Source of the DNA: Bradyrhizobium viridifuturi
GTDB taxonomy: Bacteria > Pseudomonadota > Alphaproteobacteria > Rhizobiales > Xanthobacteraceae
Assembly: GCF_001238275.1 (NCBI RefSeq)
Contig: NZ_LGTB01000058.1
Coordinates: 1-50,014, forward strand
Length of the DNA stretch: 50,014 nucleotides
Direction: 5' to 3'
The notes under the pieces: generated by a model
Database searches by the model: none
Told to the model about the DNA's origin: nothing
The model's input: only the letters and a program-made list of their open reading frames with translations
Program-made: the position numbers and the translations under genes
Part shown: positions 1 through 8,346 of the stretch, in pieces
How the letters are laid out: every line of letters starts with the position of its first letter
How positions within the stretch are numbered: position 1 is the stretch's first letter

Positions 1-309
1 GAAGTTCTCGGCCCGTGACGGGATGAAGGAGCTTACGATCACAAAAGGAGAGCCCTCCTCTCCAGGACTTCCGAGCGACACACTGGGCGTCGCCAACTTT
101 CTTCGCGGGCTGAGCCGGCTTTGGTCCTTTCGAGCCACTCTACTCCCCGCATCGTCTGCACCAACCGCAAGACGATTCCCCATGTCGGCATCGAGCCAGC
201 GCAGAACCTCATCGCCATCAAAGATCGGCCCGACCGGAGAAGGGTGCCTATTGATCTGGTCTCGCACCAGCCGGATACTGGATGACGGCCGCGAGCCGAA
301 CCCCTTCAT
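1..309 (-). CDS. Partial open frame running off the left edge, function unknown
   Basis: On the minus strand an ATG at 309 opens a frame that has no stop down to base 1, so at least 103 codons are present and the 3' end lies outside the window. The peptide begins MKGFGSRPSSSIRLVRDQIN and later has GPIFDGDEVLRWLDADMG; I recognise no family. A GGAA about 8 bases upstream could be a weak ribosome binding site. An opposing plus-strand frame covers 23-652, but its composition looks like a shadow. I prefer the minus frame because it stays open to the window edge and has a more protein-like composition, but this is a weak call and it could be non-coding. Confidence 0.3.
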   Translation of the reverse strand, partial: MKGFGSRPSSSIRLVRDQINRHPSPVGPIFDGDEVLRWLDADMGNRLAVGADDAGSRVARKDQSRLSPRRKLATPSVSLGSPGEEGSPFVIVSSFIPSRAENF

Positions 310-651
310 GGCGTATTTCCGAGGACCTCATTCGGACCACCCAAGCGAACTCTCACATCTTCGACCTGCCCGCGGCCCACGCGCCCCATTAGAGTCGAAT
401 TCCAAAAGGCTTTCAGCGGAAGGGTCGGCCAGGCTCTTGCCAGACGTGCCCGCCGCAGCTGTGATTGAACATGTTCGCGAGACCAATCTCGGAGTTTACG
501 ATTTTCGGTCGGCCCAGGCCTGCTGGTCAAAGAAACCTTGCCCCAGATTGTCGAGTTTGGCGAACCGGATCGGATGTGGAGGGCTCCACCCATCGAGGTC
601 TGGCCCCTACTTCCAGCCGCCTTTTTCTAGAGCGAGGGACCGCGTGATGTA

Positions 652-693
652 GTACCTTGGGAAAGTTGACCGCGGTCAACTTTCCCAAGGTAC
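652..693. repeat. Perfect 42-bp palindrome
   Basis: Bases 652-693 read identically on both strands with no loop. Each arm is 21 bases; the centre is GTTGACCGCGGTCAAC at 665-680, flanked by TTTCCC and CCAAGGTAC-type arms. A loopless palindrome of this size suits a dimeric DNA-binding protein, or cruciform extrusion, better than an RNA terminator. The 16-bp core recurs at 818-833. Confidence 0.9.
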
Positions 694-817
694 CGAAGGC
701 CAGACTTATCCTATGCGGGAAGTCAGGGCCTCCTCCAATGTAGGAACCCTACCTCGCGCGAGATTGTCCGGTATTATGACACCTATCGTCCTCCCTTTCG
801 CGTCCGGACTTCCAAAA

Positions 818-833
818 GTTGACCGCGGTCAAC
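818..833. repeat. Second copy of the 16-bp palindrome GTTGACCGCGGTCAAC
   Basis: This copy repeats the core of the palindrome at 652-693, with three matching A residues just upstream (815-817), so 19 bases are shared. It lies 153 bases downstream of the first copy and about 240 bases upstream of the vapBC operator. Two copies this close suggest a binding site for one regulator or partition-type protein; the protein is not identified. Confidence 0.8.
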
Positions 834-1072
834 AAGCTGGGGAAATTTTGAGCATCAGTGAGCGCCTCGAATCCCAGGGGCAGGCGCTCCTTTGGAGCGA
901 AGATTCATTCCGTGCCCTAGGAGCCTGGTCCGATTCAGCGAATCTCGAGGTCGCACGGCCATGGCGCCGCACCAGCGTACTGGTCCGAAGGAAAGTTGAA
1001 GGAGGAGGAACTTCAACCATCAAACGCCGCCAGCCTCCCGTGAGGAGACAATTGGGGGGCGGCCTTCAAGTG

Positions 1073-1102
1073 GTGTATCCGCCATGCTATATAAGGATAC
1101 AC
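1073..1102. promoter_or_regulatory. Inverted repeat, likely VapBC operator with promoter
   Basis: GTGTATCC (1073-1080) and GGATACAC (1095-1102) are perfect inverted arms 14 bases apart, ending 23 bases before the vapB start at 1126. A TATATAAG stretch at 1089-1096 could serve as the -10 box. VapB-type antitoxins normally bind such a repeat and repress their own operon. The arms are seen; the regulator is inferred from position. Confidence 0.6.
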
Positions 1103-1125
1103 AGCGGCGGATAGAGCAGCCCCCG

Positions 1126-1371
1126 ATGGCTTTCCATATCAAGAATCCCGAGACCGACGCGCTGGCCCGCAGGGTCGCCGCGCTCAAGAAGATCGGACTC
1201 ACCGAGGCCGTGCATACGGCGCTTGCCCACGAGTTGGAGCGCGAGCAGGGCAAGCCGTCCCTGGTCGATCTGGGCGTACAGTTCTGTCGCGATCTCCGGG
1301 CCAGGAGCAATCCGCAAAAGGGCAAGCCCGCAGACAAGGCGTTCCGCGACGGCCTTTACGGGGACGATTGA
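1126..1371 (+). CDS. vapB: VapB-type antitoxin (Rv0623/PSK-like family)
   Basis: An 81-residue protein starting MAFHIKNPETDALARRVAAL, matching the short antitoxin family whose N-terminal half forms a ribbon-helix-helix-like DNA-binding region and whose C-terminal half wraps around the VapC toxin. I chose the ATG at 1126 because the family begins with this sequence; an ATG at 1084 would add 14 atypical residues and would lie inside the operator. The stop shares its last base with the vapC start at 1371 (TGATG), so the two are translationally coupled. Expected role: neutralise VapC and repress the operon through the inverted repeat at 1073-1102. Confidence 0.85.
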   Translation: MAFHIKNPETDALARRVAALKKIGLTEAVHTALAHELEREQGKPSLVDLGVQFCRDLRARSNPQKGKPADKAFRDGLYGDD

Positions 1372-1766
1372 TGTTTATCGATGCCTCGGCGCTGACCGCT
1401 ATGCTGACTGACGAAAATGAAGCGCGGGAGCTGTTGGCTCGCCTTCATCAAGCGGCTACGCGCCTGACCTCGCCGCTGGCAGTGTGGGAAGCTGCGATTG
1501 CCGTAGCCCGAGTGCTTGATCTTCCCATCTCTGAGGCTAGCGAAGCGGTCGAGAGTTATCTGGCGCTGATGGAGATCAAGATGGTGCAAGTGCCGCCCGA
1601 AACGGCCCGGATAGCGCTCGAAGCCTTTGACCGTTACGGCAAGGGGCGGCACCCGGCACGCCTCAATTTCGGGGAGTGTTTTGCCTATGCCTGCGCTCGC
1701 CACTTAGGGGAGCCTTTGATGTTCAAAGGCACCGATTTCCCGCAGACTGACATCGAAGCTGCATGA
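1371..1766 (+). CDS. vapC: VapC-type PIN-domain ribonuclease toxin
   Basis: A 131-residue PIN-domain protein of usual family length. PIN nucleases cleave RNA (often tRNA) with Mg2+ held by three or four acidic residues. Visible here: Asp near residue 4 in MFIDASAL, Glu in the LAVWEA segment, and the C-terminal acidic region NFGECFAYA followed by FKGTDF. In many relatives the third acidic position reads NFGDC; here it is Glu, a conservative change that may or may not keep activity. The gene starts at the ATG overlapping the vapB stop, and it is the only partner of that antitoxin. On a mobile element this pair most likely stabilises inheritance, with possible phage-defence effects. Confidence 0.88.
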   Translation: MFIDASALTAMLTDENEARELLARLHQAATRLTSPLAVWEAAIAVARVLDLPISEASEAVESYLALMEIKMVQVPPETARIALEAFDRYGKGRHPARLNFGECFAYACARHLGEPLMFKGTDFPQTDIEAA

Positions 1767-2046
1767 TGCCGTCGGCGCAGGAGTGCTCAGGGGCAGGTAG
1801 GTCGGGAGATACAAATCCTGGCCGACGATCGGCCGGCGATTGGAAGGGCAGGGGCCTTCCGAAGAAGGCGGGACTGTCTCAAACCACCAAAATCGATGGC
1901 AGCACACGACCCTGTCGGATGGCGCAACTGGCTAGGGTTAGCGCTTGATTTCAGGCCCTGGGCCGCGGAAGCCACTGACTTTGTGTTCTGACGTCCAATG
2001 TTGTCGATAAGAGAGGCTAGCAAGACAACAGAAAGCGGCTGTCGCT

Positions 2047-3258
2047 ATGACGGAATCTATCTGCCTGATAGATTCCGTTTCAACCGCACCTATTAAGGTT
2101 ATCAAGCCCTTGTTCTTCGGCTACAAAACGCCAGATCCGTTGCCCTGGGCCGCTATTGCTGGCCCGCTTGCGACCGCCGAGGACGCGCTTGCCCGGCTCG
2201 ACGAGCGCCTCGCAAAGAGCCCAATTCGGGATGGGTGGATCAGCCGAAACCACTTCACCGACGCCTGCGCCAGTCTATGGCTGGAGGGCGAACTCGTCCA
2301 CCTCGAAGATCTGGTTCTCCATGACGCCGGCATGGATATCCGCGCACCGACCCATGAGCTGACTCGGGCACGCGCCGTACTGCGCACCCGCCGTCGCATC
2401 GTCCGGGAAAAGCCCGACTGGGCGTTGTCACCGGCGGGCCTTGCCGCCTTGCGCGGCCTGGACGGGACGGGCGACCTGGATGAGGTAGGGGGCGAGCGCG
2501 AAGAGGGTGGAGCAGGGGATTGCGATGCGAGGGAGGCCGGCGATGTGCTGGAGGCAGCGCTCGCACTAACCGCAAATGACGATGGGCTGTCTGAGGCGCT
2601 CGCTGCCGTCGATGCCGCGATGGCCAAGACCGATCGCGCCCTCGCCAGCGATAGCCCGAGTCAGTTCCGTCACGCGACCGATCGCGATCCGCTGGTCTAC
2701 GACATCGATTGGGACGAGGACGACCGCCTCGCCACCTGGCGCGCCAGCGTCGATGAGGCCCGCATCTTGCCGCCGACGCTCGCAGCGGCCATCGCGGCCG
2801 ACGCATGGCGCAGCATCGAACCGCTACAGCACAGGCCATGGCTAGGCCAGTTGCTGGCGGCGGCGCTGTTGCGTCAACGTTGCAAAACGCGCTCCCACCT
2901 CGGCTGCCTGCACGACGGGCTGAAAACCATCCCGCGCGAGCGGCGCCGGTCGCGCGACACCGCGACGCGGCTTGTAGCGGAGCTAGATGCGATCACGGCT
3001 GCAGCCGAGGCCGGGTTGAAGGCGCACGATCGCTGGCTCAACCAGCGCACCCTCCTCCTTCGGAAACTTACCGGCCGCCGATCCACTTCCAAACTGCCGG
3101 CGCTCGTCGACTACGTGTTGACCCGCCCGGTTGTCTCTGCCGGCATGATCGCTGAGGAACTGGGAGTCACGTCACGCGCGGCCTTGGGCCTGGTGATCGA
3201 GCTCGGCCTGCGCGAGGCCACCGGGCGAGGGCGGTACCGGGCGTGGGGAATCCTCTAG
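2047..3258 (+). CDS. RHE_PE00001-type protein, DUF1612 plus HTH domain
   Basis: A 403-residue protein of a family common on rhizobial plasmids and islands. The N-terminal DUF1612 region includes LARLDERLAKSPIRDGW and HFTDACASLWLEGELVHLEDL, with THELTRARAVLRTRRRI shortly after. The last about 80 residues (LVDYVLTRPVVSAGMIAEELGVTSRAALGLV) form a helix-turn-helix typical of the family. Its biochemical role is unknown; the HTH suggests a DNA-binding regulator, and the layout recalls Fic-associated DNA-binding proteins. The first ATG at 2047 puts a perfect inverted repeat inside the coding sequence, and relatives usually begin close to the DPLPWAAIAGPL segment, so the true start may be later. A 34-residue acidic, low-complexity stretch (about 140-175) separates the two conserved parts. 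Confidence 0.8.
   Translation: MTESICLIDSVSTAPIKVIKPLFFGYKTPDPLPWAAIAGPLATAEDALARLDERLAKSPIRDGWISRNHFTDACASLWLEGELVHLEDLVLHDAGMDIRAPTHELTRARAVLRTRRRIVREKPDWALSPAGLAALRGLDGTGDLDEVGGEREEGGAGDCDAREAGDVLEAALALTANDDGLSEALAAVDAAMAKTDRALASDSPSQFRHATDRDPLVYDIDWDEDDRLATWRASVDEARILPPTLAAAIAADAWRSIEPLQHRPWLGQLLAAALLRQRCKTRSHLGCLHDGLKTIPRERRRSRDTATRLVAELDAITAAAEAGLKAHDRWLNQRTLLLRKLTGRRSTSKLPALVDYVLTRPVVSAGMIAEELGVTSRAALGLVIELGLREATGRGRYRAWGIL
2050..2078. promoter_or_regulatory. Perfect 12-bp inverted repeat at the start of the DUF1612 gene
   Basis: ACGGAATCTATC (2050-2061) and GATAGATTCCGT (2067-2078) are perfect arms around the 5-base loop TGCCT. The repeat begins one base after the first possible ATG (2047) of the downstream gene, so it is either inside the first codons or in the leader if translation starts later, for example at TTG 2110. 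It could be the operator of the HTH protein encoded there or an mRNA hairpin that hides the start. Confidence 0.75.
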
Positions 3259-3260
3259 GC

Positions 3261-3279
3261 ATGGCCCTCAGACGGCCAT
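3261..3279 (+). terminator. Weak hairpin after the DUF1612 gene
   Basis: ATGGCC (3261-3266) pairs with GGCCAT (3274-3279) around a 7-base loop, followed by a T-rich tract (TTTGCGTTGTTT). It lies 3 bases after the stop of the preceding gene. The stem is short, so this is only a possible terminator. Confidence 0.35.
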
Positions 3280-3368
3280 TTGCGTTGTTTAAACCGGGCA
3301 GTAACCCCATCGTGAAACGCTTCGATTGCGGGTATGATTCGCCTAGCAGGAGAAAGTAAAGCAGAGAC

Positions 3369-4358
3369 ATGGCCCGCGGAGAGCTGATGAAGAAATTGTT
3401 GGCCAGCTACGGTCGGGACGATGAGTTCCGCGCCGTGGCGGAGCAAATCATCGGCGAAGAGGAAAAGAAGAACAACCGGGTGCTGGCGCGCAGCCTGCGC
3501 AAGACGCTTGAGGCCGGGCCAAGCCGTCCGAGCGGCCCGAAGGCGCTTGCACCCCTGCTTCCCTTCCCCGAAGCGGCCGCCGACTTCATCGAGCGGATCG
3601 AACCGCGGCATACGCGTAATGACATCGTTCTCGGTGCGACGAACGTGCGGGTGCTCGTCGGTCTTGTTAAGGAGTACCGGCGCGCCGAGGAAATCCGTCG
3701 CCACGGTCTCAAGGTGCGCTCAAAGCTCCTGTTCTGCGGCCCCCCAGGTTGCGGCAAAACGCTGTGCGCCGAGATATTCGCAGCGGAACTCGGATTGCCA
3801 CTGTTCCTTGTGAAACTGGATCGTTTGATCTCGTCCTATCTCGGGGAGACGGCTGGCAATGTTCGCAAAACTTTCGAGTTTGCCCGCAAACAGCCCTGCG
3901 TCTTGTTCTTCGACGAGTTCGACGCGCTCGCGCGATCGCGTGACGACAGCAGCGAGCACAACGAGCTGCGCCGTGTCGTCAACAGCCTGCTGCTATTCAT
4001 CGACCATATCCAGCCAAAGGGCTTTTTGATCGCCGCGACAAACCTCGACCGTTCGCTCGATCCGGCGGTGTGGCGGCGCTTCGATGAGGTCGTCTGGTTC
4101 GACAAGCCGGATCGCGGCATGATCGGACGTTTCTTGCGGCTGAAATTCAAGAACGTGGCGGCCGCGTTCGATCCGCTACAGCATGCCACCGCATTGGAAG
4201 GCTATTCCTATGCGGAGATCGAGCGCGTCTGCACGCAGGCAGTGAAGTCGATGATCATCGATCGCCGCAAGCAGGTGCGCGAACGGGACTTCAATCGCGC
4301 CATGGTCGACGAGGCGCGACGCCGCGCAGGACAGTCGCGTCTCGCACCGGCGAGCTAG
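3369..4358 (+). CDS. AAA+ ATPase paired with a subtilisin-like protease
   Basis: A 329-residue classical AAA-family ATPase. Walker A is GPPGCGKT at residues 124-131, Walker B is VLFFDEFDAL at about 178-187, sensor 1 is in AATNLD near 223, and an arginine-finger-type RRFDE follows at about 236. A helical region of about 110 residues precedes the ATPase core. The gene ends 6 bases before the GTG start of the protease gene, so they form one operon. AAA+ ATPase plus S8 protease pairs recur in accessory islands; the ATPase probably remodels or presents a target to the protease, or controls it. Targets are unknown. A role in defence or stress-induced toxicity is an inference. The start at 3369 is supported by an upstream AGGAGAAAG about 20 bases away, which is rather far. 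Confidence 0.85.
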   Translation: MARGELMKKLLASYGRDDEFRAVAEQIIGEEEKKNNRVLARSLRKTLEAGPSRPSGPKALAPLLPFPEAAADFIERIEPRHTRNDIVLGATNVRVLVGLVKEYRRAEEIRRHGLKVRSKLLFCGPPGCGKTLCAEIFAAELGLPLFLVKLDRLISSYLGETAGNVRKTFEFARKQPCVLFFDEFDALARSRDDSSEHNELRRVVNSLLLFIDHIQPKGFLIAATNLDRSLDPAVWRRFDEVVWFDKPDRGMIGRFLRLKFKNVAAAFDPLQHATALEGYSYAEIERVCTQAVKSMIIDRRKQVRERDFNRAMVDEARRRAGQSRLAPAS

Positions 4359-4364
4359 GCCTCA

Positions 4365-6705
4365 GTGGCCCGATACGATCACCTGGAGCTCGTGCGGCTC
4401 CCCGAGCAATTCGAACGCCGCAAGCATGGCGGTGGTGGGCCGGCGCCGACGCGCGATCGCAATCAGCACAGCACCAAGCTGCGCGACGAACTCGACGCCT
4501 CCACGCAGCTGCAACAGCGTCGGCGCAAGCCTGAGTTCGTTGATCCCTCTTTGATTCTACGCGTACAGATGACGGGCGCGCTCCTCGAGGATGATTGGGA
4601 GAGGCTAGGGCTCACTGTCCTATCGAGCGATGCGGACCGCACGCTGGTCTTGTTCGCATCGACCGATGACATGCAGGAGTTCCGTGCCCGCCTCGATGCC
4701 TACCAGCGCGGCGCGCCGGCCGGACAGAAACGTGCGCCCTACAACACCTTCGTCGCAGGGATCGAAAGCATCGGATCGGTCGAGCCACGGGATCGGATCG
4801 GCCCACGGTTTCGTGAGGACGGATTCGCAAACCCCGATGATTTTTTGGCACAGACATTCTATCTGGTCGACGTCGAGCTGTGGGACCTTGGCGAAACGTC
4901 GTCTACGCGAGCGCAAGATCGAGGATGTCATCCGTTATGTCGAGGCTAGGGCTGGCGAGGTTCTGGATCGTTACGTAGGTCCCTCGATCAGCATGTTCCG
5001 CGCGCGCCTGACTGGCGAGCTCATTAGGACGTTGCTGACGATCGAAGAGGTCGCAACCGATCGATCTGCCGCCGGCACCGGATGTAACAACCGCGGAGGC
5101 GCTGGAAATGGCCCTGCCGACGGCCCCTCCGCTGAACGCCGTCACCGATGATGCCCCGCTCATTGGTATCATCGATAGCGGAGTCAATGATCACCCGTTC
5201 CTGGCGGATATTCTCGCTGGCGCGATTGGCGTGCCCGCCGATCTCGGCACCGCAGACGTTTGGGGTCACGGCACCCGTGTTGCCGGCGTTGCGGTGTTTG
5301 GCGACCTGCGTGCGCAGCTCGACGCCGGCGCGTTGCAGCGGGGCGCCCGTCTCTGTGCGGCGAAAGTTGTGAACGACCAAGGTGGATTTGATGATCGCCG
5401 CCTTGTCCCCTCGCAAATGCGCGAGGCGATCGCGACGCTTAACCAACGCTTTGGTTGTCGAATTTTTGTCGTCGCCCTGGCCGACCGCCGGCGCGTCTTC
5501 GACGGTGGCAAGGTTGGGACGTGGGCGGCGACGCTCGACGAATTGGCTCGTGAGCTCGACATAGTCATCGTCGTCTCGTCCGGAAACCGCAGCCCGCGTG
5601 GCGGCAATCGCCTCGAACAGGCAGTGACCGAATATCCGCGTTATCTGTTGGAGGACGCAACCGGCTGTTCGAGCCGGCTGGCGCATTGAACGTCATCACC
5701 GTCGGGGCTCTCGCGCACGGCGAGGGCCTCGATGAGGATGGGGCGGACGACGTCCGAGTCCGCCCCATCACGCGGTTGCATGAGCCCGCTCCATTTTCGC
5801 GGGTGGGGCCGGGCCCGGGCGGGGCTATCAAGCCCGACGTCGTCGAGATCGGCGGCACCCTGATCTTCGATCCAGTCGTCGCCCGGTTGCGGGGAGGGGA
5901 AGATGTCGGCAGCGCAGGCGTGCTGACGCTGTATCACAGCTATCTCGATCGTCTGTTCACGGCCGGTTCGGGAACATCATATGCTGCGCCGCGGGTCGCC
6001 TTCAGCGCCGCGCAAATTCTGTCCCGCTTTCCGCAAGCCTCAGCCAATCTCGTGCGCGCAGTGATCGTCGGTTCTGCGGAAATTCCACAAGCGGCGCAGG
6101 AGCGGCTTCAACTCCTTGGCAATGACGCGACACGCGCGATCTGCGGCCATGGTCTCGTCGACCTCGAACGCGCCGCATTTTCCGACGACGCACGTGTCAC
6201 GCTCTACGCGGAAGACGAGCTCGCTCTCGATCATTTCGCCGTCTATCGGATACCGATTCCCGAACCTTTCCAGGCGGCCAATGGAGAGCGTTGCATCCGC
6301 GTGACGCTGGCATTTGATCCGCCGGTGCGTCATACGCGCACCGACTATGCCGGAGTCGGCATGAGCTTTCGATTGGTTCGCGGATGTCAGCCCGACTTGA
6401 TCTTCGATCATTATCGCAAGCGTGAACAGGATGATGGTCCGTTTCCGGAGCTCGCTGCGCGATATAATTGCAACCTCGTTCCCGGACCGCAGGCGCGCGA
6501 GAAGGGGACGGTTCAGTCCGCGACCGTCACTTTCAAACGCGGTGTCGAAGAGTATGGCGACAGCTATTATCTCGTCGTGCGCTGCGAGAGCGGCTGGGCG
6601 ACGCATATCGATCGGCAGGAATTCGCGATCGTTGTGGAGCTTCTGCAAAAGGCAGAAGTCCAGCTTTATGAACGGGTTCGGCAGCGAATTCGCGTTCAGG
6701 CTTAG
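4365..6705 (+). pseudogene. Subtilisin-like (S8) protease broken by three frameshifts
   Basis: Read through four frames this is one roughly 780-residue S8 protease. Frame 1 (GTG at 4365) gives the N-terminal domain up to about 4900. The frame then shifts by one base to RLRERKIEDVIRYVEARAG, shifts again near 5058 to the catalytic start LIGIIDSGVNDHP (Asp) and DVWGHGTRVAGVA (His), and shifts a third time near 5660 to LFEPAGALNVITVG and GTSYAAPR (Ser). All three triad residues survive. The C-terminal about 250 residues include conserved-looking FDPPVRHTRTDYAG and DSYYLVVRCESGWAT. The partner ATPase lies immediately upstream. Either the gene is dead or these are sequence errors; the conserved protein sequence right up to each break favours recent loss or error. 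If intact it would be a cytoplasmic protease, as no signal peptide is visible. Confidence 0.8.
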
Positions 6706-7044
6706 CACCCGCTCTCCGGGTTTAGTCGTGGAGTGCTCGGAGGCTTCGGCCAAACTCGCGCGGCAGCTCGCAACATCGCCTGCGACAGGCTTCCGGGTTG
6801 ACATGAGCGCGCTGCCTGCGCCCGGTCTGGTAGACGCCGTCTACTCCGGAGACGCCGTGATATGTCCGCCGTCCCGCTCTCGGCTACGTCTCAAGAATGG
6901 CTCAGGCGACCGTGACATTTCCGATAGTTTCTTGATTAACTCGCAGGAAACCTATCCGACGATCACCGAAGCCCTAACCGCTGCGGCGATCAAGCTGCTG
7001 GACATGCCCGAGCGTCTGCGACACTCGACCGAACAGGCGCATGA
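6706..7044. other. Gap after the protease gene; no recognised gene
   Basis: A plus-strand frame stays open through this stretch (possible ATG at 6803, beginning MSALPAPGLVDAVYSGDAVI) but it runs on into the opposite strand of the DUF4326 gene and I recognise nothing in it. A short direct repeat GACGCCGT occurs twice near 6833-6857. I cannot support a gene here. Confidence 0.4.
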
Positions 7045-7299
7045 TCAGCGCCCGTTGGCAAGTTCGAGCAGCCCGTCGCCGTGGTACGCGAATGGTGCGC
7101 ACCAGCAAACAAGATCGCGGGTGCGCAACTCGTCGAGTTCATTCATCAGCGCGGGCTGCGCGACTATCCATGCACGATATTTCGCGATGACGTCGACGCG
7201 CGTGCCGTCGCGCCCGATCACGGACGGATTGCCCCACTTGCTTAGCCGACCGATGTAGACCTGCGATTCATTTGAGCGCTTACCGAACCTTCCGCGCAT
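7045..7299 (-). CDS. DUF4326 domain protein
   Basis: An 84-residue protein with the DUF4326 signature VYIGRLSKWGNPSVIGRDGTR, then VIAKYRAWI and LVCWCAPFAYHGDGLLELAN at the C-terminus. The two cysteines and the histidine in CWCAP-HGD could bind metal. The family is small, found in phages and mobile elements, and has no established function. The N-terminus here (MRGRFGKRSNESQ) is shorter than in many relatives. It is the last gene of the long minus-strand block that begins at 24334, and it lies 82 bases after DUF736. Confidence 0.8.
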   Translation of the reverse strand: MRGRFGKRSNESQVYIGRLSKWGNPSVIGRDGTRVDVIAKYRAWIVAQPALMNELDELRTRDLVCWCAPFAYHGDGLLELANGR

Positions 7300-7343
7300 T
7301 CAGCACTTTGCACATGATCGTTCTCTTTTCTGTCGCACGGCTG

Positions 7344-7371
7344 AAGGCCCCGCCTCGCGGCAGGGCCTTTT
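7344..7371 (+). terminator. Hairpin between DUF736 and DUF4326
   Basis: AAGGCCC (7344-7350) pairs with GGGCCTT (7363-7369), then TT. The T run lies on the plus-strand side, so it fits a plus-strand terminator best, although both neighbouring genes are on the minus strand. It may be an attenuator or a processing hairpin in the minus-strand transcript. Confidence 0.35.
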
Positions 7372-7381
7372 GCGCCGCATC

Positions 7382-7696
7382 TCAGTCGCGGTTCGGACGG
7401 GACCAAATGAGCGAGTGGCCTTCCTCGCCTTCGACCTCGACCAGCGTCGCGTAGATCGGCGCCGCGAAGCTCGGGTCGTCCAGCTTGACCGAGAGATAGT
7501 CGCGGTTCTGCTCCTGCGACTTCTTCTTCCACGCGGCGCCGAACTCGATGGTGCCGGCGAAGATGCGGAAGTCCGGGGCTTTCTCAGAAGTGCGGTCGGC
7601 CGCGACGATCTTGGCCTTCACGGTACCGAGGGCGAGAGTCTTGACGGTGCCCACGAAGCCGTTGCCGTTCACAGTGAAATTGCCGATGGTAGCCAT
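7382..7696 (-). CDS. DUF736 family protein
   Basis: A 104-residue protein starting MATIGNFTVNGNGFVGTVKT, followed by the family's KIVAADRTSEKAPDFRIFAG, GAAWKKKSQEQNRDYLSVKL and SFAAPIYATL segments. DUF736 is abundant on alphaproteobacterial plasmids and conjugative elements, often next to ArdC and ParB-like genes, and has no proven function; the compact beta-rich sequence suggests a small single-domain protein. I chose the ATG at 7696 because the family starts there and AGAGGAT lies about 7 bases upstream; the frame stays open further upstream without conservation. Its neighbours suggest a role in element establishment or maintenance. Confidence 0.9.
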   Translation of the reverse strand: MATIGNFTVNGNGFVGTVKTLALGTVKAKIVAADRTSEKAPDFRIFAGTIEFGAAWKKKSQEQNRDYLSVKLDDPSFAAPIYATLVEVEGEEGHSLIWSRPNRD

Positions 7697-8346
7697 GTTC
7701 GTATCCTCTTCGGTTCTCGGGCCGCGACCACCGCGACCTCGATGGCTGTCGTTGACCGGAGGCGATTGGACCGCACCCGAAGGGCCGCAACGCAGTGGAG
7801 GGCGGCCAGGGCGAAGCTTTCTTGTCTCGCGAGGAATGGGCGCGCAGCGACCAGGGGAAGAAAGCTGCGAACGGCCGTTGCGGTCATGGAATCGAGGCGG
7901 AGCGCAGCGACGACGGCCTTCGGTTAGACATGCCAAATCGAGGACGCACTGGGCGCGTCAGGCCGACCGCGGGGGATATGACTGGTGACAGGCACGCGTA
8001 CCGCACGATAACGGCAGAGCCACGTTGACCAAGAGACTCGCCCGCGCCCCTGAGGAGTCTTTCGAGGTACGGCCACCGCGAGTGCGATGCCGGACGAACG
8101 CAATTCGTGATGCACCGCCCTCACGCCGCTGCGGGAAGACGCCCATTGAGGAACAGACGAACATCTGGAGATCCCAGCGGCCCCACGCGGCGAATCCCAA
8201 GCCGCGCTGGACGAGGTGATGGGGGAAGTGCCTCCGCCTCCGGAAGACGCTAGGCGCACGACGGTGCACGCAAGAAGGACCTCGCCGCAAGGCGAGGGCC
8301 TTGGTGAGCTCATGAAGAGCAAGGGCAAGACGCGAGGCCGTCGCGC
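7697..8346. other. 650-bp gap between ardC and the DUF736 gene
   Basis: Several overlapping frames exist here on both strands but none resembles a known protein, and none has a convincing start. The stretch contains the small hairpin at 8280-8297. It is probably the 3' untranslated region of ardC plus the leader and promoter of the DUF736 gene. Confidence 0.45.
8280..8297 (-). terminator. Tetraloop hairpin downstream of ardC
   Basis: CCTCGCC (8280-8286) and GGCGAGG (8291-8297) form a perfect 7-bp stem around a 4-base loop. Read on the minus strand it lies about 50 bases after the ardC stop and is followed by TCCTTCTT, a weak U-rich tract. A modest terminator candidate. Confidence 0.4.

Larger units (their letters stand above)
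310..1072. other. Stretch without a recognised gene
   Basis: No reading frame here resembles a known protein. Short frames exist on both strands (for example + 713-1114 and - 306-593) but have no family match I can recall and no clear ribosome binding sites. The stretch does hold the two palindromes described separately at 652-693 and 818-833, so it may be a regulatory or maintenance region. Confidence 0.45.

Noticed and set aside
23..652. A 209-codon plus-strand open frame at the left edge
   Set aside because: Pro/Ser/Arg-rich peptide with no resemblance to a protein family; the opposing minus-strand frame is slightly more protein-like.
713..1114. A 133-codon plus-strand frame covering the second palindrome
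   Set aside because: No family resemblance, and it would run through the vapBC operator and promoter.
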